From RGIG5270 sp045538635 (GTDB lineage: Bacteria; Verrucomicrobiota; Lentisphaeria; Victivallales; Victivallaceae), in the NCBI GenBank assembly GCA_045538635.1, contig JAZSRU010000100.1, forward strand, positions 1 to 6,658: DNA of 6,658 nt, given 5' to 3'. The notes under the pieces are model-generated. The model worked only from the letters and a program-made list of their open reading frames with translations, did not search any database and was not told where the DNA came from. Shown one piece after another: positions 1-6,633 of the stretch. A program made the position numbers and the translations under genes. The first letter of the stretch is position 1; each line of letters starts with the position of its first letter.

Positions 1-1
1 A

Positions 2-19
2 TTGACATTTCAATGTTAA
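2..19. repeat. short imperfect palindrome, possible operator
   Basis: Eight bases (TTGACATT) pair with AATGTTAA across a two-base centre, with a single G-T mismatch. That is the shape of a dimeric regulator binding site, and the operon encodes its own Lrp/AsnC regulator. It lies about 180 bases upstream of the first start codon and touches the window edge, so it could equally belong to the upstream gene. The dyad is seen directly; its function as an operator is inference. Confidence 0.3.
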
Positions 20-28
20 ATTTATTAC

Positions 29-87
29 GCATCTGATAAATCCTTTACTTTTTTTGTTGTTTCTATTAAAAAATAAAGGTCAGATGC
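29..87. repeat. long interrupted inverted repeat (hairpin) upstream of operon
   Basis: GCATCTGA (29-36) is a perfect reverse complement of TCAGATGC (80-87). Inside it, after a five-base bulge (37-41), CCTTTA (42-47) pairs with TAAAGG (74-79). After one mismatch (48/73), five T-A pairs follow (49-53 with 68-72), leaving a loop of about 14 bases (54-67). The total is roughly 19 paired positions. It lacks a T-run directly after the stem on either strand, so it is not a classic terminator. It may be a structured leader, a regulatory site, or the 3' end of an upstream transcript. Confidence 0.45.
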
Positions 88-186
88 ACTTTTGTCAAGT
101 ATTTTTATCTTTCACAAAATTTCGGACAATAACAAAAAATTACAGTAAGGTGTATATTATTTGAAAAAGTGCTTTATATTAATTAT

Positions 187-194
187 AGAAAGGA
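187..194 (+). promoter_or_regulatory. ribosome binding site fixing the first gene's start
   Basis: AGAAAGGA ends seven bases before the ATG at 202. It decides in favour of 202 over the in-frame GTG at 169, which has no comparable site and whose extra eleven codons would cover this Shine-Dalgarno sequence. Confidence 0.75.
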
Positions 195-201
195 TTTTAT
201 T

Positions 202-1395
202 ATGCAGCTTTTGAGTAGTCAGATGAGTGCTTATCTCGGCAATTCATCATGGATCAGAAAAATGTTTGAAGCCGGTATCGAACTCCGCAAGGAATTCGGT
301 GATGAAAATGTATTCGACTTCAGCCTCGGCAATCCCGACCTTCCCCCGCCTGCAAAAGTTCAGAAATCTCTGGAAAATATCGCCGGCAATATCCTCGATC
401 CGTTTTCACTCGGATATATGCCCAATGGCGGTTATGTCCAGCTCCGCGAAGTGCTGGCAGACAAGCTTTCAAAAGAACAGGGGGTTAATATCCCCATGTC
501 AAATGTCATTGCCACTTGCGGTGCAGCAGGCGGATTGAATGTTTTTTTCAGAACTGTTCTGGAAGCCGGTGATGAAGTAATTGTTCCCTGTCCCTATTTT
601 ATGGAATACAATTTCTATACTTCAAACTTCGGCGGCAAACTCGTGCCGGTCAAATCAAAAGATTTCACTTTTGAGCTGGATATTGATGCGCTGAAAGCTG
701 CAATCACCCCCAAAACAAGAGCAATGATCATCAACTCTCCCAATAACCCCACCGGACAGATTTACAGCCGCAAAGAAATTAGCGAACTCGGCGAAGTCCT
801 GCTGGCCAAATCAAATGAATACGGCCGCCCGATCTATCTTATTTCTGACGAGCCGTACCGCTTTCTCAATTACGACAATCTTGACATTCCGTCAGTTTTT
901 GAACTTTATAAATATTCTGCTGTCATCGGTTCTTATTCCAAGAGTCTGTCGCTGGCAGGTGAGCGTATCGGATACATTGCAGTCAATCCTGCCATTGAAG
1001 AAGCCGCTCCTCTCATGAATGGACTTATCATGTCCAATCGCATCCTCGGATTTGTCAATGCTCCTGCCATTGCACAGAAACTGTTGATTGACTGCATTGA
1101 TGAAGAAGTTGATATGAATGTTTACCTCAAACGCCGCAATGCCATGGCAGAAGTGCTTGACCGTGCCGGAATCGAATATACTATGCCCAAAGGCGCATTT
1201 TACTTCTTCCCCAAAGCTCCCGGCGGCGATGAAGGCAAGTTCATGGATGCGCTTGTCCGCAATCATGTCCTTGCTGTTCCCGGTGTCGGATTCGGCTGTC
1301 CGGGTTATTTCCGTATGGCATTCTGTGTCAATGAAGATGTTATTTACCGTTCTGCTGACGGCATTTGCAACGCAGCAGCAGAATGCAAGGCATAA
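202..1395 (+). CDS. PLP-dependent aminotransferase, class I/II
   Basis: A cytosolic fold-type I pyridoxal-phosphate enzyme of 397 residues, normal length for the family, which moves an amino group between an amino acid and a 2-oxo acid. The whole set of expected active-site residues is visible by analogy with aspartate aminotransferase. N182 sits in the NNPTG motif, D216 and Y219 in SDEPY, the Schiff-base lysine is K247 in SYSKSLSLAGER, R255 should bind the cofactor phosphate, and R371 in YFRMAF should bind the substrate carboxylate. The N-terminal motif FSLGNPDLPPP is typical of COG0436-type enzymes. The substrate cannot be read from the sequence; alanine, aspartate, aromatic or other amino acids remain open. 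It is clearly a different subfamily from the second aminotransferase at 1858, not a recent duplicate. It is first in the operon, 11 bases before an Lrp-type regulator that may control it. Start chosen at 202 from the ribosome binding site. Confidence 0.93.
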   Translation: MQLLSSQMSAYLGNSSWIRKMFEAGIELRKEFGDENVFDFSLGNPDLPPPAKVQKSLENIAGNILDPFSLGYMPNGGYVQLREVLADKLSKEQGVNIPMSNVIATCGAAGGLNVFFRTVLEAGDEVIVPCPYFMEYNFYTSNFGGKLVPVKSKDFTFELDIDALKAAITPKTRAMIINSPNNPTGQIYSRKEISELGEVLLAKSNEYGRPIYLISDEPYRFLNYDNLDIPSVFELYKYSAVIGSYSKSLSLAGERIGYIAVNPAIEEAAPLMNGLIMSNRILGFVNAPAIAQKLLIDCIDEEVDMNVYLKRRNAMAEVLDRAGIEYTMPKGAFYFFPKAPGGDEGKFMDALVRNHVLAVPGVGFGCPGYFRMAFCVNEDVIYRSADGICNAAAECKA

Positions 1396-1406
1396 AGAGG
1401 TGAATC

Positions 1407-1883
1407 ATGCAGAAAAATATTTTGAATCTTTTGCGTGAAAATGCGCGTATGAGTTTGGCTGAAATCGCTTTAAGGCTGAATACCAGTGAAAAAGAAGTCG
1501 CCGATATTGTCGCCGATCTCGAAAAGAAAAATATAATTTGCGGTTATACCGCAATTCTGAACGAGCAATGCACAGACAAAGTCAATGCTCTCATCGAAGT
1601 AAAGATCACTCCACAGCGCGATGGCGGCTTTGATACTGTCGCCAAGCGCATTGCCAAATTTGATGAAGTCAAAGAATTGTATCTGGTTTCCGGCTCTTAC
1701 GACTTGCTGCTTGAAGTCGAAGGTGAGAGTTTGCAGCAGGTGGCAATGTTTGTTTCAGGCAAACTCTCCACTATTGACGGAGTTCTCTCCTGCGCAACCA
1801 GTTTCCAGCTCAAAAAATATAAACAATCAGGCAGAATAATTGAAGATGAGGAATCTTATGAACGACTCAAAATCTGCCCGTGA
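1407..1883 (+). CDS. Lrp/AsnC family transcriptional regulator, AlaR-like
   Basis: A 158-residue DNA-binding regulator. Residues 3-50 form the AsnC-type helix-turn-helix (ILNLLRENARMSLAEIA, then LNTSEKEVADIVADLEKK). Residues 60-140 form the RAM ligand-binding and oligomerisation domain, with the family's G-x-Y-D turn visible as GSYD at 96-99. After FQLKKYK (133-139) a charged tail runs to the end. From memory, this tail resembles the one in the B. subtilis AlaR (YugG) branch, where the regulator is paired with aminotransferase AlaT in one operon. The same pairing occurs here, since the next gene overlaps by 26 bases. Members of the family bind amino acids and often regulate their own operon. 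The ligand here is inferred to be alanine or a related amino acid. A strong AGAGGTGA at 1396-1403 supports the start. Confidence 0.92.
   Translation: MQKNILNLLRENARMSLAEIALRLNTSEKEVADIVADLEKKNIICGYTAILNEQCTDKVNALIEVKITPQRDGGFDTVAKRIAKFDEVKELYLVSGSYDLLLEVEGESLQQVAMFVSGKLSTIDGVLSCATSFQLKKYKQSGRIIEDEESYERLKICP
1845..1852 (+). promoter_or_regulatory. ribosome binding site inside the regulator gene
   Basis: GATGAGGA lies within the 3' end of the Lrp-type gene, five bases before the ATG at 1858. It selects 1858 as the start of the second aminotransferase over the in-frame TTG at 1840 and ATG at 1846. The latter overlaps the site itself. Confidence 0.65.
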
Positions 1884-3042
1884 TTTCGTTGCATCACATA
1901 TTGCATCGCTACCCAAAAGCGGCATTCGTGAATTCTTTGACATCGTCAACACCATGGATGATGTCATAAGCCTCGGTGTCGGCGAACCGGATTTCACTAC
2001 GCCGTGGAATATCCGGGAGGCGGGAACTTTTTCACTGGAAAAAGGTCATACCGCTTATACCTCAAATCTCGGAATGCTGCCGCTCCGCAAGGAAATATGC
2101 AAATATGTCAGGAAAAATTACAATGTACAATACAATCCCGCCGATGAATGTATAGTTACCATCGGAGTCAGTGAAGCATTGGATATCGCCATGCGTGCAT
2201 TGCTGAATCCGGGAGATGAAGTGATTTATACCACTCCGTGCTTTGTTTCATATCCGGCAGAAATCATTATGGCGCACGGAGTCCCGGTGCCGGTTGCAAC
2301 ATACGAAAAGGATGGCTTTGCCCTCACTCCGGAAACTTTGCGGCAGGCAATCACTCCGAAAAGCAAAGTTCTCCTGCTCAATTTCCCCTGCAACCCGACC
2401 GGTGCTGTAATGGGACTTGAGAATTTACAGGCGGTAGCTGATATTGCCCGCGAATACGATCTGGTCGTCATTACTGATGAAATCTATTCAGAATTGATTT
2501 ACGACAACTGGGAACATCACTCCATTGCAGCACTTGACGGAATGAGAGAGAGAACAGTTTTTCTGCATGGATTTTCAAAAGCATTTGCCATGACCGGCTG
2601 GCGGGTCGGTTATGCATGCGGTCCGGCAGAAATCATTGACGCCATGATGAAAATCCACCAATACGGTATCATGAGTGCCAATACAACCAGTCAGGAAGCC
2701 GCCCTTGAGGCTCTGCGCAATGGCGAAAGTGCAATGCTCAAAATGCGTGAATCATATCGTGAACGCCGCAATGTCATGGTCAAAATGCTCAATGATATGG
2801 GGTTGCAGTGTATCATGCCGCGTGGAGCATTCTATGCTTTTCCGAACATCCAAAGCACTGGACTTGATTCAAAAACTTTTGCCAAACGGCTGCTTCAGGA
2901 AGAACATGTCGCAGTTGTGCCGGGCGTTGCTTTCGGTGATTGCGGCGAAGGATATGTCCGCTGCTGTTATGCAACCGGGATTCAGGATATAATCGAAGCA
3001 ATGAAACGCATAAAACACTTTGTGGACGGCTTGAAGAAATGA
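1858..3042 (+). CDS. PLP-dependent aminotransferase, AlaT/YugH-like
   Basis: A 394-residue fold-type I aminotransferase, full length. The opening LPKSGIREFFD and LGVGEPDFTTPWNIREA is characteristic of the alanine/aspartate aminotransferase group that includes B. subtilis AlaT (YugH). Active-site residues are all present: N179 in CNPTG, D207 and Y210 in TDEIY, the PLP lysine K241 in FSKAFAMTGWR, R249 for the cofactor phosphate, and R368 in YVRCCYATG for the substrate carboxylate. Likely reaction: pyruvate plus glutamate to alanine plus 2-oxoglutarate, or a close relative. The exact substrate is inferred from the regulator pairing. The start overlaps the regulator's last 26 bases, which suggests translational coupling. 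The stop shares an ATGA with the next gene. The base before NPTG is unusual only in being Cys (FPCNPTG instead of the common PNNPTG), away from the known catalytic positions. Confidence 0.92.
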   Translation: MNDSKSARDFVASHIASLPKSGIREFFDIVNTMDDVISLGVGEPDFTTPWNIREAGTFSLEKGHTAYTSNLGMLPLRKEICKYVRKNYNVQYNPADECIVTIGVSEALDIAMRALLNPGDEVIYTTPCFVSYPAEIIMAHGVPVPVATYEKDGFALTPETLRQAITPKSKVLLLNFPCNPTGAVMGLENLQAVADIAREYDLVVITDEIYSELIYDNWEHHSIAALDGMRERTVFLHGFSKAFAMTGWRVGYACGPAEIIDAMMKIHQYGIMSANTTSQEAALEALRNGESAMLKMRESYRERRNVMVKMLNDMGLQCIMPRGAFYAFPNIQSTGLDSKTFAKRLLQEEHVAVVPGVAFGDCGEGYVRCCYATGIQDIIEAMKRIKHFVDGLKK

Positions 3043-4226
3043 TACAGCAGATAAAAATACGCAAAGGACGCGAAAAATCTTTGCAAATGCACCATCCGTG
3101 GGTTTTCTCCGGCAGTATGGAAATATCCGGTGCGACGCTTGATCCATGGGTGAAACTGGTTGATTTCAAAGGAAATTTTCTGGCTTATGCCATGTTCAAC
3201 CCGCAATCAAAGATTGCATGCAAAGTCTGGAGCTTTAATGAAAATGACAATCCTGACATTGAATTTTTCCGCAGAAAAATTACTTCTGCGCTGGAATTCA
3301 GAAAAAAATGCAACTTTGTTTTCGATAACCAAAGCGGTGTCAGAATTATCAATTCTGAAGGTGATTTCCTGCCCGGGGTGATTGCAGATTATTATGCAGG
3401 CGTGATCGTGGTGCAATTTCTGACCTGCGGCGCGGCGGAATATAAAGATTGGATAGCACAAATACTCTTTGAACTCGTCCCCGGCGCAATCGCGGTTTAC
3501 GAAAAAAGCGACAGCGCGATATTGGCAAAAGAACACCTCACTGCAAATGATGGTCTGCTGCTCGGAAAACTTCCCGAAAGCTGTGTCATTACAGAAAACG
3601 GAGCAAAGTTTGAAATTGATTTTATCAACGGCCACAAAAGCGGTTTTTATCTGGATCAGAGGCGCAGCCGCGATATTTTGAGCCGCTATGTAAAGGGCAA
3701 AACCGTCCTCAACTGCTTCAGCTATACCGGTGGATTCGGAGTGAAAGCGGCAGTCGGCGGTGCTGAATTTGTTACCAATATCGACAGTTCAGCAAGTGCA
3801 TTGGCTCAGGGAGCGCGCAATATGCAGCTCAACAACATAAGCAATGACCGTTTTGAAGATATTGAGGGGGATGTTTTCAGTCTGCTGCGCAAATTCCGTG
3901 CAGAAAAGCGCAAATTTGATTTTATCATTCTTGATCCGCCGAAACTGGTGCAGTCGCGCGGAGATTTGAACCGTGCGGCAAAAGCATATAAAGATATGGC
4001 TCTGGTCGCTTTGCAGATTTTAAATCCCGGCGGTATGCTGGCAAATTTTTCATGTTCAGGATTGATGCCGCGTGATCTCTTTCAGAAAATAACTTTTGGT
4101 GCCGCTCTTGATGCAGAGAGAGATTTACGCATTGTTGAAATACTTGAACAGGATACAGATCATGCATGGAACTTAAATGTACCGGAAAGTTTTTACCTTA
4201 AAGGTCATTTGATGTTGGCAGATTGA
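3039..4226 (+). CDS. rlmI: class I SAM-dependent 23S rRNA m5C methyltransferase, RlmI family
   Basis: A 395-residue protein, matching E. coli RlmI in length. RlmI uses S-adenosylmethionine to methylate C1962 of 23S rRNA. Order of domains: an N-terminal PUA RNA-binding domain (about residues 1-75, with GREKSLQMHHPWVFSGS), a central domain (about 100-190, with SEGDFLPGVIADYY), then the Rossmann methyltransferase. In the last, GFYLDQRRSR precedes SAM motif I (CFSYTGGFG, 226-234). LDPPK follows with D299, P300, P301 and K302, and then FSCSGLM with C339. The start at 3039 forms an ATGA overlap with the preceding stop. An in-frame upstream start at 2940 would add 33 residues unlike the family and lie inside the aminotransferase gene. 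Orthology to RlmI is very likely, but related COG1092 members with other rRNA sites cannot be fully excluded. Confidence 0.9.
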   Translation: MIQQIKIRKGREKSLQMHHPWVFSGSMEISGATLDPWVKLVDFKGNFLAYAMFNPQSKIACKVWSFNENDNPDIEFFRRKITSALEFRKKCNFVFDNQSGVRIINSEGDFLPGVIADYYAGVIVVQFLTCGAAEYKDWIAQILFELVPGAIAVYEKSDSAILAKEHLTANDGLLLGKLPESCVITENGAKFEIDFINGHKSGFYLDQRRSRDILSRYVKGKTVLNCFSYTGGFGVKAAVGGAEFVTNIDSSASALAQGARNMQLNNISNDRFEDIEGDVFSLLRKFRAEKRKFDFIILDPPKLVQSRGDLNRAAKAYKDMALVALQILNPGGMLANFSCSGLMPRDLFQKITFGAALDAERDLRIVEILEQDTDHAWNLNVPESFYLKGHLMLAD

Positions 4227-4234
4227 GAGGATTT

Positions 4235-5299
4235 ATGAAAAAATTACATATTTGTTTGCCCCAGGATTCATACGATATAATTTTTGAGGAATGGGGTTCT
4301 GATGCATTTGAAAATGCAGTTGCAAAATTTGACAGAGGCGGCAGAATCATCACCGTCAGCGAAAAAAAATTACAGGACCTTTATCCTCTCAGTGCTTATA
4401 AATATGGCGATTTATTTGTCCTCAAAGGAACCGAAGAAAACAAAAACATGGCAGAAATCGAAAGATTGCTTGATTTCGCCGTTGAAAAAAATTGCGACAG
4501 AAAAAGTATGTTTATTGCATTCGGTGGCGGCATTGTCGGCGATATGACCGGATTTGCCTCATCAGTTTTCATGCGGGGAATTGATTTTATTCAGATTCCG
4601 ACAACACTTCTGGCAATGGTCGATTCCAGTGTCGGCGGCAAAACAGGAGTGAATTTGAGTTCGGGCAAAAATCTTGCAGGGGCATTTCATCAGCCGAAAG
4701 TTGTTTTAACTGATGTCGCCTTTCTGCAAACTCTGCCGGAGCGTGAAATCCGCAACGGTCTGGGAGAAATAGTTAAATACGGTGTCGGTTTGAGTTCTGA
4801 TTTATTTGAGAAACTCGAAAAACATACAGAAGAACTGAATAATCTGGATCTTGATATTTACAGAGAAATAATTTACGATTGCTGCAATATCAAATGCCGC
4901 ATCGTTCAGGAGGATGAAAAAGAACAAGGCTGCCGCGCACTGCTCAATCTCGGACATACTTTCGGGCATGCGGTTGAAAGTGTTTCGCATTTTGAAATCA
5001 CTCACGGAGAAGCTGTTGCCATCGGATTGTGCTGTGCCGGAGAACTTGCCTGTCGTCTGAATATGTTTGACCGGGGCGATCTCGCAAGAATGCAGTCTTT
5101 GATGCATAAACTCAATTTGAAATGCAAACTTGAAAAAGCATGGAAGTTTGATGAACTGCTCAAAGTTATGATGCATGATAAAAAAACAGAAAATGGAGTT
5201 TTAAAAATCATTCTTCCGATTGCAATCGGCAGCAGCGTGATACAAAAAAATATTCCAGTCGATTTGATCCGTCAGGCAATGGAGGTATGTTATGAATAA
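4235..5299 (+). CDS. aroB: 3-dehydroquinate synthase
   Basis: A 354-residue enzyme of the shikimate pathway that converts DAHP to 3-dehydroquinate using NAD+ and a divalent metal, in the cytoplasm. Diagnostic motifs appear in order: FGGGIVGDMTGF (NAD-binding glycines G97-G99 and G102-D103), PTTLLAMVDSSVGGKTGVN (D130, K136, N140), and NGLGEIVKYG with metal ligand E178 and K181. They continue with NLGHTFGHA (metal ligand H241, plus H245) and THGEAVAIG (metal ligand H257). All three metal ligands are present, so it should be active. The start at 4235 follows AGAGGA at 4226-4231; an in-frame TTG at 4223 lies upstream of that site. It begins eight bases after rlmI and overlaps dprA by eight bases. 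Its product feeds aromatic amino acid synthesis, which may tie it loosely to the aminotransferases in the same operon. Confidence 0.96.
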   Translation: MKKLHICLPQDSYDIIFEEWGSDAFENAVAKFDRGGRIITVSEKKLQDLYPLSAYKYGDLFVLKGTEENKNMAEIERLLDFAVEKNCDRKSMFIAFGGGIVGDMTGFASSVFMRGIDFIQIPTTLLAMVDSSVGGKTGVNLSSGKNLAGAFHQPKVVLTDVAFLQTLPEREIRNGLGEIVKYGVGLSSDLFEKLEKHTEELNNLDLDIYREIIYDCCNIKCRIVQEDEKEQGCRALLNLGHTFGHAVESVSHFEITHGEAVAIGLCCAGELACRLNMFDRGDLARMQSLMHKLNLKCKLEKAWKFDELLKVMMHDKKTENGVLKIILPIAIGSSVIQKNIPVDLIRQAMEVCYE

Positions 5300-6401
5300 T
5301 CGCGAAGCGTGCATCGTACTCAATATGCTTTCCGGCATCGGATATGCCAAATACAAGGCTCTCGTCAGCAAATTTGAAGAACCTGCACGCATTTTTGACG
5401 CGGTAAAAAGTGAATTGACCTCGGTCAAAGGTATTTCAGATACCATTGCAGATAAAATACTGAATTATAAAGAGCTGGTCGATCTTGACAATGAACTCTT
5501 GAGAGCAGAACGCGGCGGAGTTCAGATACTGACTCTGGCGGATGAAGAATATCCACCGGAACTGCGCAATATTTATGACCCTCCGCTCTGTCTTTATGTG
5601 CGCGGCAAACTGCCGTCATTCAGCCGGAATGCCGTTGCAATCGTAGGCTCACGCAAAATGTCGATGTATGGTGAACGCATGACCAGATCTTTTGCGCAGG
5701 ATGCAGTCAATCATGGCTTCATCGTTGTTTCCGGGCTTGCATTCGGAGTTGATTATGTTGCACACAAGGCAGTTGTCGATGCAGACGGAATAACGGTTGC
5801 AGTTCTTGGCGGCGGGCTGACGCAGATACATCCGCGTGAACACATTCCGCTCGCCCGTGAAATAATTCAGAAAGGCGGCGCGATAATCAGCGAATTTCCT
5901 ATGGATTTTCCTGTCAGCCGCACCTCATTTCCACGACGCAACAGAATTGTTTCAGCATTGAGTTCTGCGATTATTGTTGTCGAAGCGGGGCTTGATTCCG
6001 GAGCGTTGATCACAGCCAATGTGGCACTTGAACAGGGCAAAGATGTTTTTGCTGTTCCCGGAAACGCTGACAACCCGCAGGCAAAAGGCTGCCATAAACT
6101 TATCAGAGAAAGTGCCGCCAATCTGGCAGAAAATTTTTCACAGGTCATGGAAGTTCTGGACGGTGGTCTTTTCCGTATGGCGGAATTTGCAGAAACTCCG
6201 CTTGAAGCGTATCAGGCAGAATCATGTTTTACTCCCGAAGAACAACTTATTATAGATATCCTGCAGAATGGTGACAAATCAATGGATGACCTCGCCATTG
6301 AAAGCAATCTGGAATCAGGAACTCTGCTCGGAATACTGATGAAGCTTGAAATGAAATTTGTCATTCTCAAAAATCCGGACCGTACTTACCGCATGCGGTG
6401 A
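5292..6401 (+). CDS. dprA: DNA-processing protein DprA/Smf
   Basis: A 369-residue protein of usual family length. DprA binds incoming single-stranded DNA and loads RecA during natural transformation; the gene is also kept in many bacteria not known to be competent. Residues 1-60 form an N-terminal helix-hairpin-helix-like region (VKGISDTIADKIL). The Rossmann-like core then runs through AIVGSRKMS (G119, S120, R121), SGLAFGVD (147-154), LGGGLTQIHP, SEFP, and SFPRRNRI (212-219), followed by VVEAGLDSGALITA and VFAVPGN. From about 313 (FTPEEQ) to the end is a winged-helix DML1-like domain. SGLAFGVD replaces the commoner SGLARGID, so Phe stands where Arg is frequent. The ATG at 5292 follows a full GGAGGT at 5281-5286, inside the end of aroB. 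It is the last gene before the operon terminator. topA, a frequent dprA neighbour, is not present within the window. Confidence 0.95.
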   Translation: MNNREACIVLNMLSGIGYAKYKALVSKFEEPARIFDAVKSELTSVKGISDTIADKILNYKELVDLDNELLRAERGGVQILTLADEEYPPELRNIYDPPLCLYVRGKLPSFSRNAVAIVGSRKMSMYGERMTRSFAQDAVNHGFIVVSGLAFGVDYVAHKAVVDADGITVAVLGGGLTQIHPREHIPLAREIIQKGGAIISEFPMDFPVSRTSFPRRNRIVSALSSAIIVVEAGLDSGALITANVALEQGKDVFAVPGNADNPQAKGCHKLIRESAANLAENFSQVMEVLDGGLFRMAEFAETPLEAYQAESCFTPEEQLIIDILQNGDKSMDDLAIESNLESGTLLGILMKLEMKFVILKNPDRTYRMR

Positions 6402-6426
6402 AATATCAGGTTTTGTGCTGTTGCAT

Positions 6427-6466
6427 GGGGACTTGCGCCGCTCCGGCGTTTCCCCCTCTTTTTTTT
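6427..6466 (+). terminator. intrinsic (rho-independent) terminator after dprA
   Basis: Two stacked stems: GGGGA (6427-6431) with TCCCC (6451-6455), and inside them CGCCG (6436-6440) with CGGCG (6444-6448) around a three-base CTC loop. An asymmetric internal loop (6432-6435 opposite 6449-6450) separates them. CTC and then eight T residues (6459-6466) follow directly. It lies 25 bases past the dprA stop, where the end of the six-gene operon is expected. Confidence 0.85.
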
Positions 6467-6479
6467 ATTACGCTGATTG

Positions 6480-6516
6480 CCTTGTCACGCCGTCGCTAAA
6501 GCTATGGGGGACAAGG
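6480..6516. repeat. inverted repeat, possible dispersed intergenic element
   Basis: CCTTGTC (6480-6486) is an exact reverse complement of GACAAGG (6510-6516), with 23 bases between. The inner part is GC-rich (CGCCGTCGCTAAAGCTATGG) and stands out from the AT-rich DNA further right. Seven T residues at 6539-6545 follow 22 bases later, too far for a standard terminator. From memory, similar TCGCTAAAGCT sequences occur as dispersed intergenic repeats in some genomes. Only one copy is visible here, so repeat status is inference. Confidence 0.35.
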
Positions 6517-6592
6517 GAACACCACTCAAACCCCTCAGTTTTTTTATTATCACTCAATGTTTAGTATAGAGCCTTATTTTATTAGTCAAGAT

Positions 6593-6633
6593 TTGATATA
6601 TAACTTATTTTTTGTAAAAAAAGGTAACGGTAC
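6593..6633 (+). promoter_or_regulatory. possible promoter/operator for a gene beyond the right edge
   Basis: TATAAC at 6599-6604 resembles a -10 box. About twenty bases later, GTAACGGTAC (6624-6633) is a near-palindrome with a central CG, broken only at one symmetric pair; LacI-family operators often have this form. An ATG at 6651 lies eight codons at most from the window end and could start a gene. No good -35 is found at the right distance, so this is weak. Confidence 0.2.

Larger units (their letters stand above)
1..201. other. AT-rich upstream region of the operon
   Basis: No coding region of credible length or composition is seen here. The stretch is much richer in A and T than the genes that follow and must hold the operon promoter, because the first gene starts at 202 and all genes run rightward. 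I could not settle on one promoter. TTGTCA at 92-97 has a 17-base spacer but leads to a poor -10 (CAAAAT, 115-120). TTGAAA at 161-166 with TATAGA at 184-189 has ideal spacing but would start transcription after the ribosome binding site. Two inverted repeats, 2-19 and 29-87, are listed separately. Confidence 0.6.

Noticed and set aside
161..189. TTGAAA with 17-base spacing to TATAGA as the operon promoter
   Set aside because: Transcription would begin near 196, after the ribosome binding site at 187-194, so the message would lack it.
169..201. Upstream GTG start for the first aminotransferase, adding eleven residues
   Set aside because: It has no ribosome binding site of its own, and the extension covers the good AGAAAGGA that serves the ATG at 202.
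892..1266. 124-residue open frame on the - strand inside the first aminotransferase
   Set aside because: Antisense shadow of a conserved coding region, with no family features.
2940..3038. N-terminal extension of the rRNA methyltransferase
   Set aside because: The 33 extra residues come from the aminotransferase gene read in another frame and are unlike the family; the ATGA start at 3039 gives the expected length.
3207..3635. 142-residue open frame on the - strand inside rlmI
   Set aside because: It is antisense to a well-supported gene, has no recognisable domain, and is explained by codon use of the real gene.
6506..6545. Second intrinsic terminator before the T7 run
   Set aside because: Only about five base pairs (GGGGG with CCCCT) can form near the T-run, with a loop of some twenty bases; too weak to call.
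6358..6564. 68-residue frame running from dprA through the terminator
   Set aside because: It begins inside dprA without a ribosome binding site, and its codons are made of the terminator hairpin and repeat-like DNA.
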